Numbered from the stretch's first letter, positions 44,659 through 54,833 are shown. The stretch is 64,000 nucleotides of DNA from Pseudomonas sp. Q1-7 (GCF_028010285.1 NZ_CP116304.1:447501-511500), one strand, 5' to 3'. The notes: generated by a model from the sequence alone, not told the origin. Numbers and translations: made by a program.

Positions 44659-46341
44659 TCAGTCCGGCAGGGCGATGGGGCCGAGTTCGGCGAAGCAGTC
44701 GCCCGGGCCGGGGTTGTCGGCGGGGGTGCGGCCACCGAAGTGCTTCATGATGCCCCAGACGGCGTTGAGCGAGGTCTGCACTGCGCCTTCCACCCAGGCC
44801 GGGGTCCAGGATACGTCGTCACCGGCGATGAAGATGCCGCGCTGCTCGGCGGGCATGTCGTCCTGCATGAAGTGCGCGTACATGCGCTGGTTGTAGCGGT
44901 AGTGACCCGGCAGCGCACCCTTGAAGGCGCCGAGGAAGTGCGGGTCGGATTCCCAGGAAATGGTGATGGGATCGCCGATGATGTGGCCGGCGATGTCCAC
45001 GTCCGGGTAAATCTTCTTCAGCGCGTCCAGGGCCAGCTTCACGCGCTTCTCCACCGGGTGCGGGAGCATCTTCAGGGCATCGCTCATCCAGGAGTAGGAC
45101 AGGCAGATCACCCCCGGCTTGTCGTCGCCGTTGTCGAACAGGTAGGTGCCCCGCGTGAGGCGGTCGGTCAGGGTCATGCTCAGGGTGTCGCGGCCGGTCT
45201 CCGGATTCTTGTCCTTCCAGAATGGGCGGTCGACCATCACGAAGGTCTTCGACGACTGCATGTAGCGGGTGCGGTCCAGGGCCATCCACATCTTCTGCGA
45301 GAAGAGCGATTCCTCGCACTCGATCTGCGTGGTCAGCAGCCAGCTCTGGCAGGTGGCGAGCACCGCCGCGTAGTGGCGGGTATCGCCCCAGTTGTCGGTC
45401 ACCGCCAGGCGGCCATCGGCGGCGCGGGCGATGCGCTTCACCCCCGGGCGCGGTGCGCCGTTGTGCAGCGAGGCCAGGCTGGTGCCCGCCGGCCAGTGCG
45501 CGCATGTTTCCGGGACGTGACGCCAGATGCCCATCGGCACCTGCTGCACGCCGCCGACGACCAGGTGCTGGTTGTCGTCGCAGGCGGTCATCACCACGCG
45601 GAAGATTTCCAGCATGGAGTTGGGGAAGTCCGAGTCCCAGCCGCCGGTGCCGAAGCCCACCTGGCCGAACACCTCGCGGTGGTGGAAGGACAGCCTGGCG
45701 AAGGCCTTGGAGCTGGCGACGAAGTCGTAGAAGGTGCGGTCGTCCCACAGCGGCACCAGGGTGTTCCACAGCTCCTTCAGGCGCTTCACGTCGCGGTCGC
45801 GAATGGCCTGCTGGATGTCGCCGAAGCGGGCGCCGTCTTCCAGGGCGTCGGCCCAGGCGTCGGCCACTTCCTGGAACAGCGCCGGCAGGTCCGCCATCTT
45901 CTCGGCGTAGTAGGTCTTGCCCTCGATATCGATCACCGTGCTGCCCGACGCCGGGGTCAGCGGGTTGGGGAAGGGCTGGGTCTTCAGGCCGAGCATGTCC
46001 ACGTAGTGGTAGAAGGCGGTGGAGGAGGCCGGGAAGCGCATGCCGCCCAGCTCGGCGATGATGCCGTCGGTGCCTTCGAAGGTCTGCGAGCGCAGGCGTC
46101 CGCCCATCTTCGAGGCTTCGTACACCACCGGCTTGAGGCCCAGTTTCATCAACTCGTAGGCCGCCACCAGGCCGGCGATGCCGGCGCCGACTATCGCCAC
46201 TTCGGCGCCTTGCTGTTCGGCGGGAATGCTGCCCAGGCCCGACGGGTGCTGGATCCAGTCATCGAAGGCGAAGGGGAAGTCCGGACCGAAGATGGTGATG
46301 GGTTTCTTGCCGTCGGCGGGGTGGCGATCGTTGTTGTTCAT
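44659..46341 (-). CDS. davB: L-lysine 2-monooxygenase
   Basis: The 560-residue FAD enzyme oxidatively decarboxylates L-lysine to 5-aminovaleramide. Its FAD-binding motif is VAIVGAGIAGLVAAYELMK near residue 47. ELGGMRFPASSTAFYHYVDM follows, and the C-terminal part has GIFIAGDDVSWTPAWVEGAV. Length and sequence fit DavB of P. putida rather than tryptophan 2-monooxygenase. It is first in davBA and is divergent from the APC permease gene across a 370-base regulatory region. Confidence 0.95.
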   Translation of the reverse strand: MNNNDRHPADGKKPITIFGPDFPFAFDDWIQHPSGLGSIPAEQQGAEVAIVGAGIAGLVAAYELMKLGLKPVVYEASKMGGRLRSQTFEGTDGIIAELGGMRFPASSTAFYHYVDMLGLKTQPFPNPLTPASGSTVIDIEGKTYYAEKMADLPALFQEVADAWADALEDGARFGDIQQAIRDRDVKRLKELWNTLVPLWDDRTFYDFVASSKAFARLSFHHREVFGQVGFGTGGWDSDFPNSMLEIFRVVMTACDDNQHLVVGGVQQVPMGIWRHVPETCAHWPAGTSLASLHNGAPRPGVKRIARAADGRLAVTDNWGDTRHYAAVLATCQSWLLTTQIECEESLFSQKMWMALDRTRYMQSSKTFVMVDRPFWKDKNPETGRDTLSMTLTDRLTRGTYLFDNGDDKPGVICLSYSWMSDALKMLPHPVEKRVKLALDALKKIYPDVDIAGHIIGDPITISWESDPHFLGAFKGALPGHYRYNQRMYAHFMQDDMPAEQRGIFIAGDDVSWTPAWVEGAVQTSLNAVWGIMKHFGGRTPADNPGPGDCFAELGPIALPD

Positions 46342-46711
46342 GGCGGACCTTGAAGGCTTGTGGGAGAGCGGCCCTGGGGGCGCGGTAGAGCCATTCTAGG
46401 GAGCGTTGGTTTCGTCCATAAGATGCAGAGTGTCGTCATTTGGTTGGGTTGGCCTGCAAAGTGACGATAAGTGACTGCTGAGTGACGAAAGCTCTCTGCA
46501 TTTCACGCCTACAGGCGCGTCCCGCGGAGAAGGGATGACGGCCGCCCGAGCTGTGCTTATTTCGTCGCGCGTACCACGGAAAGGCATCAAGCGCCCCACT
46601 GCCCCGTCCCTCCACTCTATCGCCATCGCACCGGTCTTCGAGCTCGAAGAGCCGAACGACTTCAAGTGGCACCTCACCAGCCCATCCAAAAACACACAAG
46701 AAGGCTACGCC
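46342..46711. promoter_or_regulatory. Divergent davB / permease control region
   Basis: The 370 bases contain no gene I can support, although the frame of the permease stays open through most of it. Three GTGAC half-sites start at 46461, 46471 and 46482, phased about one helical turn apart. A 16-bp perfect palindrome TCTTCGAGCTCGAAGA lies at 46635-46650, 62 bases before the permease start. These are candidate binding sites for a regulator of lysine or imino-acid catabolism. No regulator gene lies beside them. Confidence 0.45.
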
Positions 46712-48340
46712 ATGTCAGGAAAGTTCAAGAAGCAACTCTCGTTGATGGACCTAACCTTTATCGGACTGGGAGCCATCTTCGGCTCCGGATGGCTGTTCGC
46801 GGCCAGTCACGTGTCCGCCATCGCCGGCCCGGCAGGGATCGTTTCCTGGTTCCTCGGCGGGTTCGCCGTGCTGTTGCTGGGCATCATCTACTGCGAGCTT
46901 GGCGCGGCGCTGCCGCGTGCCGGAGGGGTGGTGCGCTACCCGGTGTTCTCCCACGGCCCGCTGCTCGGCTACCTGATGGGGTTCATCACCCTGATCGCCT
47001 TTTCCAGCCTGGTGGCGATCGAAGTGGTCGCCTCCCGACAGTACGCGGCGGCGTGGTTTCCGGGCCTGACGAAGGCGGGTTCCAGCGATCCGACCTTCCT
47101 CGGCTGGCTCGTGCAGTTCGGCCTGCTGTGCCTGTTCTTCTGGCTCAACTACCGCAGCGTGAAGACCTTCGCCCGGGCCAACAATCTGGTCAGCGTGTTC
47201 AAGTTCATCGTGCCCCTGCTGGTGATCGGCGTGCTCTTCGGCTTCTTCAATCCAGAGAATTTCGACGTCCAGGGCTTCGCGCCCTTTGGCCTTTCCGGTA
47301 TCGAGATGGCGGTGTCGGCCGGCGGGATCATCTTCGCCTACCTGGGGCTCACGCCGATCATCTCGGTGGCCAGCGAGGTGAAGAACCCGCAACGCACCAT
47401 CCCCATCGCGCTGATCCTCTCGGTGCTGCTCTCCACCGCCATCTACGTGCTCCTGCAACTGGCCTTCCTCGGCGCCGTGCCCACGGAAATGCTGGCCAAC
47501 GGCTGGGCCGGCATCTCCAGGGAGTTCGCCCTGCCGTACCGGGACATCGCGCTGGTCCTCGGTGTGGGTTGGCTGGCCTACCTGGTGGTGGCCGATGCGG
47601 TGGTCTCACCCAGCGGCTGCGGCAACATCTACATGAATGCCACCCCGCGGGTCGTCTATGGCTGGGCGCAAACCGGCACCTTCTTCAGAATCTTCACCCG
47701 CATCGACGAACAGTCCGGCATTCCGCGCCCGGCGCTCTGGCTGACCTTTGGCCTGTCGGTGTTCTGGACGCTGCCGTTCCCTTCCTGGGAAGCCTTGATC
47801 AACGTGGTGTCGGCTGCCCTGGTACTGAGCTACGCGGTGGCCCCGGTGACCGTCGCCGCCCTGCGTCGCAACGCCCCCGACTTGCCGCGCCCGTTCCGCG
47901 TCAGGGGCATGGGCGTGATGGGGCCGCTGTCCTTCGTCATTGCCGCGCTGATCGTCTACTGGTCGGGCTGGGGCACCGTGTCCTGGCTGCTGAGCCTGCA
48001 GATCCTGATGTTCGCGATCTACCTGCTGTGCTGGCGCTTCGTACCCCGCGAGCACCTTGGCCTGGCCCAGCAGGCGCGTTCGTCGGCGTGGCTGATCGGC
48101 TTCTACGCCATCACCCTCCTGCTTTCCTGGCTCGGCAGCTTCGGTGGCCTGGGCGTGCTCGGCCATCCGTTCGACACCCTCGCCGTGGCCGCCTGCGCGA
48201 CCGGGATCTACTACTGGGGCGCGGCGACCGGCGTGCCCGCCGAACTGATCCGCCTGGGTGGCGAGGATGAAAGCGAAGAGGGCGTCGACACCGAGATCGG
48301 CCGGCAGCCCGCGCCCGCCCACACCCAGGCCTCGTCCTGA
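46712..48340 (+). CDS. APC-family amino acid permease
   Basis: The 542-residue inner-membrane transporter shows about twelve hydrophobic helices. It begins MSGKFKKQLSLMDLTFIGLG, followed by AIFGSGWLFAASHVSAIAGP, the APC signature with the substrate-binding GSGW. SAGGIIFAYLGLTPIISVAS follows near residue 215. ATG 46712 follows AGAAGG and starts the normal short cytoplasmic N-terminus; the in-frame upstream extension is rejected. Its place between davB and the hydroxyproline genes makes lysine, proline or hydroxyproline the likely substrate. Confidence 0.88.
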   Translation: MSGKFKKQLSLMDLTFIGLGAIFGSGWLFAASHVSAIAGPAGIVSWFLGGFAVLLLGIIYCELGAALPRAGGVVRYPVFSHGPLLGYLMGFITLIAFSSLVAIEVVASRQYAAAWFPGLTKAGSSDPTFLGWLVQFGLLCLFFWLNYRSVKTFARANNLVSVFKFIVPLLVIGVLFGFFNPENFDVQGFAPFGLSGIEMAVSAGGIIFAYLGLTPIISVASEVKNPQRTIPIALILSVLLSTAIYVLLQLAFLGAVPTEMLANGWAGISREFALPYRDIALVLGVGWLAYLVVADAVVSPSGCGNIYMNATPRVVYGWAQTGTFFRIFTRIDEQSGIPRPALWLTFGLSVFWTLPFPSWEALINVVSAALVLSYAVAPVTVAALRRNAPDLPRPFRVRGMGVMGPLSFVIAALIVYWSGWGTVSWLLSLQILMFAIYLLCWRFVPREHLGLAQQARSSAWLIGFYAITLLLSWLGSFGGLGVLGHPFDTLAVAACATGIYYWGAATGVPAELIRLGGEDESEEGVDTEIGRQPAPAHTQASS

Positions 48341-48355
48341 ACAAGGAGTACGGAC

Positions 48356-49369
48356 ATGAGCGACCTCATCAACCTCGGCCTCGACCAGGTCCATGCACTC
48401 GCGATGCGCGCATTGACCCACAACGGCATGGGTGAAGATCACGCCCGGGCGATTGCCGAGACCATCACCCAGGGGCAGCGCGACGAGTGCCACTCCCACG
48501 GCCTCTACCGCGTGCTGGTGTGCGTGCATTCGCTGCGCTCCGGCAAGGTCGACCCCCTGGCTCAGCCGACGCTGAGCCAGCCCGCCCCGGCAATCGTCAG
48601 CGTCGATGCCCATCAGGCGTACTCGCTGCTGGCGTTCCAGAAGGGCCTGCCGAAGCTGGTGGAGCAGGCGCGTGAGCTGGGTGTCGCGGCACTGGTGATC
48701 CGCAACTGTTTCCACTTCTCCGCGCTCTGGCCGGAGGTCGAGGCCATCGCCGCGCAGGGACTCGTCGGCATCGCCATGACGCCCAGCCACGCCTGGGTTG
48801 CGCCGGAGGGCGGCCGCAAGGGCGTGTTCGGGACCAACCCGCTGGCGTTCGCCTGGCCACGCCAGGGGCGGCTGCCCTTCGTGTTCGATTTCGCCACCAG
48901 TGCGATCGCGCGCGGGGATATCGAACTGCATGCCCGCCAGGGCAAACCCATTCCCCTGGGCTGGGGCCTGGACGCCGATGGCCTGCCGACCACCGATGCG
49001 CGCGCCGTGCTGGAGGGGGCCATGCAGACATTCGGCGGCCACAAGGGATCGGCGCTTGCCGCCATGATCGAACTGCTGGCCGGTGCACTGATCGGCGACC
49101 TGACCAGCGCCGAATCCCTGGCCTTCGACGCCGGCGCCGGCGCCACGCCCCGCCATGGCGAGCTGCTGCTGGCCTTCGATCCGGCACGCTTCCTCGGCGA
49201 CGCGTGGGAAGAGGGCCAGCGGCGCGCCGAGAAGATGTTCGCCGCCATCACCGACCAGGGCGCGCGCCTTCCCTCGGAACGTCGCTTCACCGCACGCCAA
49301 CGCAGCGAGCGCGAAGGCGTCTGGGTGGAGCGGGCTTTGCTGGACGACATCCAACGGCTGATGGCCTAG
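48356..49369 (+). CDS. Delta1-piperideine/pyrroline-2-carboxylate reductase (Ldh family)
   Basis: The 337-residue NAD(P)H enzyme belongs to the malate/L-lactate dehydrogenase (Ldh2) family. Motifs include [11 protein letters not shown] with the catalytic His (near residue 48), [24 protein letters not shown] and [18 protein letters not shown]. Relatives (DpkA/LhpD) reduce cyclic imines from D-lysine or D-proline/3-hydroxyproline to L-pipecolate or L-proline. Both neighbouring pathways could use it. AAGGAG precedes ATG 48356, 15 bases after the permease stop, so the two are likely co-transcribed. Confidence 0.85.
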   Translation: MSDLINLGLDQVHALAMRALTHNGMGEDHARAIAETITQGQRDECHSHGLYRVLVCVHSLRSGKVDPLAQPTLSQPAPAIVSVDAHQAYSLLAFQKGLPKLVEQARELGVAALVIRNCFHFSALWPEVEAIAAQGLVGIAMTPSHAWVAPEGGRKGVFGTNPLAFAWPRQGRLPFVFDFATSAIARGDIELHARQGKPIPLGWGLDADGLPTTDARAVLEGAMQTFGGHKGSALAAMIELLAGALIGDLTSAESLAFDAGAGATPRHGELLLAFDPARFLGDAWEEGQRRAEKMFAAITDQGARLPSERRFTARQRSEREGVWVERALLDDIQRLMA

Positions 49370-49416
49370 GCCTTGCCGCACCGAATCTTCCCCCTGCCCA
49401 CCCAATGGACCAGCCA

Positions 49417-50343
49417 ATGAAACGCATCCATGTCATCGACTCCCACACCGGCGGCGAGCCCACTCGCCTGGTGATGAAAGGCTTTCCCGAGCTGGCCGGC
49501 AGCACCATGGCCGAGCGGCGCGATGCGCTGCGCGAGCGGCATGACCACTGGCGGCGTGCCTGCCTGCTCGAACCGCGGGGCAACGACGTGCTGGTGGGTG
49601 CCCTGTACTGTCCGCCGGTATCGCCGGGTGCCACCTGCGGCGTGATCTTCTTCAACAACACCGGCTACCTCGGCATGTGTGGTCACGGCACCATCGGCCT
49701 GGTGGCGTCCCTGCATCACCTGGGGCTGGCCGGTCCGGGCGAACACCGGATCGACACCCCGGTCGGCACGGTCAGCGCCACCTTGCACGAAGACGGCCGC
49801 GTGACCATCGGCAATGTGCCGGCCTACCGCTACCGCCGGCAGGTGGCCGTCGAGGTCCCCGGGCACGGTCGTGTCCTTGGCGATATCGCCTGGGGCGGCA
49901 ACTGGTTCTTCCTGATTGCCGAACATGGCCAGCGGCTGCGGCTCGACAATGTCGAGGCGCTGTCGGCATTCACCTGGGCGACGCTCAAGGCTCTGGAGGC
50001 ACAAGGCATCCGCGGCGAGGGCGGGGCCCTGATCGATCATGTCGAACTGTTCAGCGACGACGACCAGGCCGATAGCCGCAACTTCGTCATGTGCCCGGGC
50101 AAGGCCTACGACCGCTCGCCCTGCGGTACCGGAACCAGCGCCAAGCTGGCGTGCCTGGCGGCCGATGGCGTCCTGGCCGCGGGCGAGACCTGGACACAGG
50201 CCAGCATCACCGGCAGCCGATTCGAAGGCCATTACGCGTGGGAGGGCGAACGTATTCGCCCCTTCATTACCGGGCGCGCCTTCCTGACTGCCGACAGCAC
50301 GCTGCTCATCGACGAGCAGGACCCCTTCGCGTGGGGCATCTGA
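49417..50343 (+). CDS. lhpA: 4-hydroxyproline 2-epimerase
   Basis: The 308-residue enzyme converts trans-4-hydroxy-L-proline to cis-4-hydroxy-D-proline. The two catalytic cysteines of the proline-racemase fold are at C88 (MCGHGTIG) and C236 (SPCGTGTSA), the numbering of the characterised P. aeruginosa enzyme. It begins [19 protein letters not shown]. An ATG four codons upstream is also possible; neither has a strong ribosome site. It opens the hydroxyproline degradation set. Confidence 0.93.
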   Translation: MKRIHVIDSHTGGEPTRLVMKGFPELAGSTMAERRDALRERHDHWRRACLLEPRGNDVLVGALYCPPVSPGATCGVIFFNNTGYLGMCGHGTIGLVASLHHLGLAGPGEHRIDTPVGTVSATLHEDGRVTIGNVPAYRYRRQVAVEVPGHGRVLGDIAWGGNWFFLIAEHGQRLRLDNVEALSAFTWATLKALEAQGIRGEGGALIDHVELFSDDDQADSRNFVMCPGKAYDRSPCGTGTSAKLACLAADGVLAAGETWTQASITGSRFEGHYAWEGERIRPFITGRAFLTADSTLLIDEQDPFAWGI

Positions 50344-50401
50344 GCCGCCCCGCGCCTTTCCTTCCCTTGCATCCGAATCACTGCGCCAAGGAGCCAGAAC
50401 A

Positions 50402-51349
50402 ATGAACGACAACATCTTCACCGGCTGCATTCCCGCCCTGATGACGCCCTGCACCGCCGAACGCAAACCGGATTTCGACGCCCTGGTCGCCAAGGGGCGC
50501 GAACTGATCGATATCGGCATGAGCGCGGTGGTGTACTGCGGCTCCATGGGCGACTGGCCGCTGCTCTCCGAAGCCCAGCGCCAGGAAGGCGTGGCCCGCC
50601 TGGTGGCGGCCGGCGTCCCCACCATCGTCGGCACCGGTGCGGTGAATACCCGTGAGGCGGTTTCCCACGCGGCCCACGCCGCCAGGGTGGGCGCCCAGGG
50701 CTTGATGGTGATTCCGCGCCTGCTTTCCCGCGCCGCGTCGCCGGCCGCGCAGAAAGCGCACTTCTCCGCCATCCTCGAAGCCGCCCCGGCCTTGCCGGCG
50801 GTGATCTACAACAGCCCCTACTACGGCTTTTCCACGCGCGCCGAGCTGTTCTTCGAACTGCGCCGCCGGTTCCCCAGCCTGATCGGTTTCAAGGAATTCG
50901 GCGGGGCCGCTGCAATGCGCTACGCGGCCGAGCACATCACCTCCCAGGACGAGGGCGTCATCCTCATGGCCGGTGTCGATACCCAGGTGTTCCACGGCTT
51001 CGTCAACTGCAACGCCACCGGTGCCATCACCGGCATCGGCAACGTGCTGCCGCGCGAGGTGCTGCAACTGGTGGCCCTGAGCAAGCAGGCCGCCCAGGGC
51101 GATGCCCGGGCCCGACGCCTGGCCGGCGAGCTGGATGCGGCGCTGACCGTGCTCTCGTCCTTCGACGAGGGCTGCGACCTGGTGCTCTTCTACAAATACC
51201 TGATGGTGCTCAACGGCGATCAGGAATACAGCCTGCACTTCAACGAAACCGACGTGCTCAGCGATTCCCAGCGCCGCTACGCCGAGAACCAGTACGCGCT
51301 GTTCCGTCAGTGGTACGCCAACTGGTCGGCGCAGTTGAACATCGCCTGA
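50402..51349 (+). CDS. lhpC: 1-pyrroline-4-hydroxy-2-carboxylate deaminase
   Basis: The 315-residue DapA/NAL-family enzyme converts the imine made by D-hydroxyproline dehydrogenase to 2-oxoglutarate semialdehyde and ammonia. Schiff-base Lys is K164 ([10 protein letters not shown]), and the Tyr motif is [11 protein letters not shown] near residue 138. Context, not motif alone, separates it from dihydrodipicolinate synthase, because it lies between epimerase and aldehyde dehydrogenase. AAGGAGCC gives the ribosome site. Confidence 0.9.
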   Translation: MNDNIFTGCIPALMTPCTAERKPDFDALVAKGRELIDIGMSAVVYCGSMGDWPLLSEAQRQEGVARLVAAGVPTIVGTGAVNTREAVSHAAHAARVGAQGLMVIPRLLSRAASPAAQKAHFSAILEAAPALPAVIYNSPYYGFSTRAELFFELRRRFPSLIGFKEFGGAAAMRYAAEHITSQDEGVILMAGVDTQVFHGFVNCNATGAITGIGNVLPREVLQLVALSKQAAQGDARARRLAGELDAALTVLSSFDEGCDLVLFYKYLMVLNGDQEYSLHFNETDVLSDSQRRYAENQYALFRQWYANWSAQLNIA

Positions 51350-51359
51350 TCCCCATCTG

Positions 51360-51393
51360 CCCCGGGGCGGCGCGTCTTTTGACCGCCCCGGGG
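51360..51393 (+). other. Strong hairpin between lhpC and the aldehyde dehydrogenase gene
   Basis: CCCCGGGGCGG (51360-51370) and CCGCCCCGGGG (51383-51393) form a perfect 11-bp stem with a 12-base loop and no following T-run. It lies inside an otherwise continuous gene series and may stabilise or partly terminate the transcript. Confidence 0.6.
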
Positions 51394-51419
51394 CCCACCT
51401 CGCACATTCAGGAAGCACC

Positions 51420-52997
51420 ATGACACTGACAGGCAAGATGCTGATCGGCCAGCAGGCGGTAGCCGGTGATCGCGAGGCGATCCGCGGCCTCGATCCCGCC
51501 ACCGGCAACCGCCTCGAACCTCCCTATGCCGGTGGCGGCGACGCGCAGGTGAACCAGGCCTGTGCCCTGGCCTGGGCCGCCTTCGACAGCTATCGGGAAA
51601 CCTCCCTGGCGAGCCGCGCCGGATTCCTCGAGGTCATTGCCGACGAGATCGAAGGCCTGGGCGATGCCCTGATCGAGCGCGCCATGGCCGAGACCGGCCT
51701 GCCGAGGCCGCGTATCCAGGGCGAGCGCGGTCGCACCTGCCAGCAGCTCCGCACCTTTGCCCGTACCGTGCGGGCGGGCGAGTGGCTGGACGTACGGATC
51801 GATACAGCCCTGCCCGAACGCCAGCCCCAGGCGCGCCCGGACCTGCGCCAGCGCCAGGTGCCCCTGGGGCCCGTGGCGGTGTTCGGTGCCAGCAACTTTC
51901 CCCTGGCCTTCTCCGTCGCCGGCGGCGACACCGCCTCGGCGCTGGCGGCCGGCTGTCCCGTGGTGGTCAAGGCCCACAGCGCCCATCCCGGCACCAGCGA
52001 GCTGGTAGGGCGGGCCGTGGCTCGCGCCGCGCAGCGCTGCGCAATGCCCGAGGGCGTGTTTTCGCTGCTGTTCGGTTCTGGCCATGAAGTAGGCATCGCC
52101 CTGGTCAGCCACCCGCACATCAAGGCGGTGGGCTTCACCGGCTCGCGTCGGGGTGGCCTGGCCCTGTGCCGAGCGGCCCAAGCCCGGCCGGAGCCCGTTC
52201 CGGTGTATGCGGAGATGAGTTCGCTCAATCCGGTGTTCCTGTTTCCCGCGGCCTTGCAGGCACGGGGGGAGGCGCTGGCGCAGGGGTTCGTCGCGTCGCT
52301 GACCCAGGGCGCCGGCCAGTTCTGTACCAATCCGGGCCTGGTGGTCGCGCGGCAAGGCGCGCCACTGGATGCCTTCGTCGCGGCGGCCGCCGGGCACCTG
52401 AACGGCAGCCCCGCGCAGACCATGCTCACTCCGGGGATATATGAGGCCTTCACGGCGGGCGCCGACGCGTTGGCCCGGCACGCCCAGGTACAACGGGTGG
52501 CGTCCGGATTGCCGGGCGACGGCCCCAATCGCGGCCAGGCGCAGCTGTTCGTCACCCAGGCTGAAGCCTTTCTGGCCGACCCGGCCCTGCAGGCGGAGGT
52601 CTTCGGTGCGGCCTCGCTGATCGTGCAATGCCGCGACGACGCGCAGATGCGCCAGATCGCCGAACAGTTGGAAGGCCAGCTCACCGCGACCCTGCATCTG
52701 GACGATGCCGATCTTGACAGTGCCAGGGCCTTGCTGCCGACCCTGGAGCGCAAGGCGGGTCGCCTGTTGGTCAATGGTTGGCCGACGGGGGTCGAAGTCT
52801 GCGACGCCATGGTTCACGGCGGGCCATTCCCGGCCACCTCCGACCCGCGCAGCACCTCGGTCGGCACCGCCGCCATCCGGCGCTTTCTGCGCCCGGTCTG
52901 CTATCAGGACTTCCCGGACAGTCTGCTGCCCGCCGCGCTCGGGCAGGGCAATCCGCTGCGCCTGCGCCGTCTGCTCGATGGCGAGAGAGAGGCCTGA
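51420..52997 (+). CDS. lhpG: 2,5-dioxovalerate (alpha-ketoglutarate semialdehyde) dehydrogenase
   Basis: The 525-residue aldehyde dehydrogenase oxidises 2-oxoglutarate semialdehyde to 2-oxoglutarate. The nucleophile is C302 ([11 protein letters not shown]), the general-base Glu is E265 ([11 protein letters not shown]), and the fold's [20 protein letters not shown] is near residue 145. This class is longer than typical ALDHs and matches KGSADH type III. Its stop is three bases from the start of the FAD dehydrogenase gene. Confidence 0.9.
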   Translation: MTLTGKMLIGQQAVAGDREAIRGLDPATGNRLEPPYAGGGDAQVNQACALAWAAFDSYRETSLASRAGFLEVIADEIEGLGDALIERAMAETGLPRPRIQGERGRTCQQLRTFARTVRAGEWLDVRIDTALPERQPQARPDLRQRQVPLGPVAVFGASNFPLAFSVAGGDTASALAAGCPVVVKAHSAHPGTSELVGRAVARAAQRCAMPEGVFSLLFGSGHEVGIALVSHPHIKAVGFTGSRRGGLALCRAAQARPEPVPVYAEMSSLNPVFLFPAALQARGEALAQGFVASLTQGAGQFCTNPGLVVARQGAPLDAFVAAAAGHLNGSPAQTMLTPGIYEAFTAGADALARHAQVQRVASGLPGDGPNRGQAQLFVTQAEAFLADPALQAEVFGAASLIVQCRDDAQMRQIAEQLEGQLTATLHLDDADLDSARALLPTLERKAGRLLVNGWPTGVEVCDAMVHGGPFPATSDPRSTSVGTAAIRRFLRPVCYQDFPDSLLPAALGQGNPLRLRRLLDGEREA

Positions 52998-53000
52998 CCC

Positions 53001-54290
53001 ATGCCGAACGCCCACGTTTCCAACGGGCCGGGGCCCGCGGACGATGTCCTGGTGGTCGGCGCCGGCATCATTGGTGTCGCCTGTGCCCTGCACTTGGCTC
53101 GGCAGGGCCGGCGCGTGCGGGTCGTCGACCAGCAGGCGCCGGGGCAGGGTGCCTCTTTCGGCAACGCCGGACACCTGGCGACCGAACAGGTCTTTCCGAT
53201 TGCCGACCTGTCCATCCTCAAGGGCCTCCCGGCGATGCTCATGGACCCCATGGGCCCGCTGCGCATTGACTGGCGCTACCTGCCACGGGCCTTGCCCTGG
53301 TTCCTGCGGCTGCTGCTGAACTTGCGCCCGGCGCCGTTCCAGCGCACGGTCGCCGGTCTTCGCGCACTCAACGAAGGCAGCCTGGAGGCCTGGCGGCGGC
53401 TACTGGCGGCAATCGAGCGTCCCGGATTGCTGCAAGAGGACGGTTCCCTGCTGGTGTACGAGCGCGCCGAGTCCCACCAGGCCCTCGCCGCGTTGCAGGC
53501 GCGTCTGGGCGGGCAGGGCGTGCCGGTGGACGAGTGGGACGCCGGGGCCGTGCATCAGGCCGCGCCGCAGTTGAGCGAGCGGATACGCGGCGGACTGTTC
53601 TTTCCGCGTACCGGACACTTCATCGACCCCTACCGGGTGGTCCGCGAGCTGGTAGAGGCCGCCAAGGCGATGGGCGTCCGGTTCCACCGGCAGCGGGTGA
53701 GCGGCGGTCGCCTGCTCCCGGACGGTGTGACGCTGAGCACCGATGCGGGTGCCCTGCGGGGTCGTCAGGTGCTGATCGCCTGTGGCGCGCATTCGGCCGA
53801 CCTGACCGCGATGCTGACTGGCACGCGGGTGCCGCTGGATACCGAGCGCGGCTATCACCTGATGCTGCCCCATGAGCAGGGGCGACTTCCCTTCGCCGTC
53901 ACCTCGTTCGAGCGCAGGTTCATCATGACCCCCATGAGCGATGGCCTGCGCCTGGCCGGCAGCGTCGAATTCGCCGGTCTCCAGCGGCCGGCGAACATGG
54001 CGCGCGCCTGGCAGTTGCACCGCCTCAGCGACGGCCTGTTCAGCCGCGCGCTGAATGTGGAGGCAGCCACGCCCTGGATGGGCTTCCGTCCCTCCCTGCC
54101 CGACTCGCTACCCATCATCGACCGGGTGTGCGAGGGCCGGGTACTGCTCGCCTTCGGCCACCAGCATCTTGGCCTGACCCAGGCCGCGATCACCGCCGAA
54201 CACATCGCCCGGTTGGCCTTGCTGCCGGCAACGACCGGTGCGTCACAGGCTGCTCCGGACCTGGCGCCTTATCGGCTGAGTCGTTTCTGA
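53001..54290 (+). CDS. Single-subunit D-hydroxyproline dehydrogenase (DadA-like)
   Basis: The 429-residue FAD enzyme has a D-amino-acid oxidase fold. The dinucleotide motif is VLVVGAGIIGVACALHLARQ near residue 15. GASFGNAGHLATEQVFPI is the DadA-like FAD/substrate segment, and the C-terminal motif is LLAFGHQHLGLTQAAITAEH near residue 385. It is expected to oxidise cis-4-hydroxy-D-proline to the pyrroline. P. aeruginosa uses a heteromeric enzyme (LhpBEF), whereas this locus has one gene, as in P. putida. It ends the Hyp set. Confidence 0.85.
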   Translation: MPNAHVSNGPGPADDVLVVGAGIIGVACALHLARQGRRVRVVDQQAPGQGASFGNAGHLATEQVFPIADLSILKGLPAMLMDPMGPLRIDWRYLPRALPWFLRLLLNLRPAPFQRTVAGLRALNEGSLEAWRRLLAAIERPGLLQEDGSLLVYERAESHQALAALQARLGGQGVPVDEWDAGAVHQAAPQLSERIRGGLFFPRTGHFIDPYRVVRELVEAAKAMGVRFHRQRVSGGRLLPDGVTLSTDAGALRGRQVLIACGAHSADLTAMLTGTRVPLDTERGYHLMLPHEQGRLPFAVTSFERRFIMTPMSDGLRLAGSVEFAGLQRPANMARAWQLHRLSDGLFSRALNVEAATPWMGFRPSLPDSLPIIDRVCEGRVLLAFGHQHLGLTQAAITAEHIARLALLPATTGASQAAPDLAPYRLSRF

Positions 54291-54368
54291 ACGCGGGCCG
54301 CGCGTGCGATCGCGGCCATGCCCAGGGGCCCGCTCGCGGCGCGCCGGATTTCGCAGGCAGGTAGGTGG

Positions 54369-54833
54369 CTACGGAGGCGGCGCCAATGGCTGGCCGCGAT
54401 CGATCTTGCAGCTGAGGATGATCGACGTGGTGGTCTTCTCCACGCCCTCGACGCTGCCGATCTGGTCGAGCAGTTCGTCGAGGCGCTCGGGCGAGTCGGC
54501 GCGCAGCCAGGCCACGTAGTCGAATTCGCCACTCACCGCGCAAAGCACCTGCACCTCCGCCATGCCGCTCAGGCGGCGCAGCACGTCCTTGCCACTACGT
54601 GGCTTCACGGTGATGCCGACATAGGCCTGCAGGCCGCCATCGGCGACACGCTGGCCCAGGCGCACGCCGTAGCCGGTGATCACTCGGGCCTTCTCCAGCC
54701 GCGCCAGGCGCGAGGTCACCGTGGTCCGTGCGATGCCCAGTTGCCGGGCCAGCATGGCCACGCTCTCACGGGCGTTGAGCTGCAGGGCGGCGAGCAACTG
54801 GCGGTCGATTTCATCGAGGGGCAGGTCGGACAT
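54369..54833 (-). CDS. Lrp/AsnC-family transcriptional regulator
   Basis: The 154-residue protein has an N-terminal helix-turn-helix (LDEIDRQLLAALQLNARESV ... SRLARLEKARVITGYGV). A C-terminal RAM/AsnC ligand domain follows (VQVLCAVSGEFDYVAWLRAD and DQIGSVEGVEKTTTSIILS). It sits at the end of the hydroxyproline gene set on the opposite strand. It is a candidate local regulator that senses an amino acid, perhaps hydroxyproline, proline or lysine. No AraC-type LhpR is visible. Confidence 0.88.
   Translation of the reverse strand: MSDLPLDEIDRQLLAALQLNARESVAMLARQLGIARTTVTSRLARLEKARVITGYGVRLGQRVADGGLQAYVGITVKPRSGKDVLRRLSGMAEVQVLCAVSGEFDYVAWLRADSPERLDELLDQIGSVEGVEKTTTSIILSCKIDRGQPLAPPP

Noticed and set aside
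46535-46711. N-terminal extension of the permease
   Set aside because: The extension is polar, lacks a ribosome site and overlaps the palindrome; the family start is MSGKFKK at 46712.
47606-49417. Long minus-strand frame opposite the permease and reductase
   Set aside because: Shadow frame spanning two real genes; no recognisable motif.
54296-54317. Possible terminator after the D-hydroxyproline dehydrogenase gene
   Set aside because: GGCCGCG and CGCGGCC form a hairpin, but no T-run follows, so it is not called a terminator.
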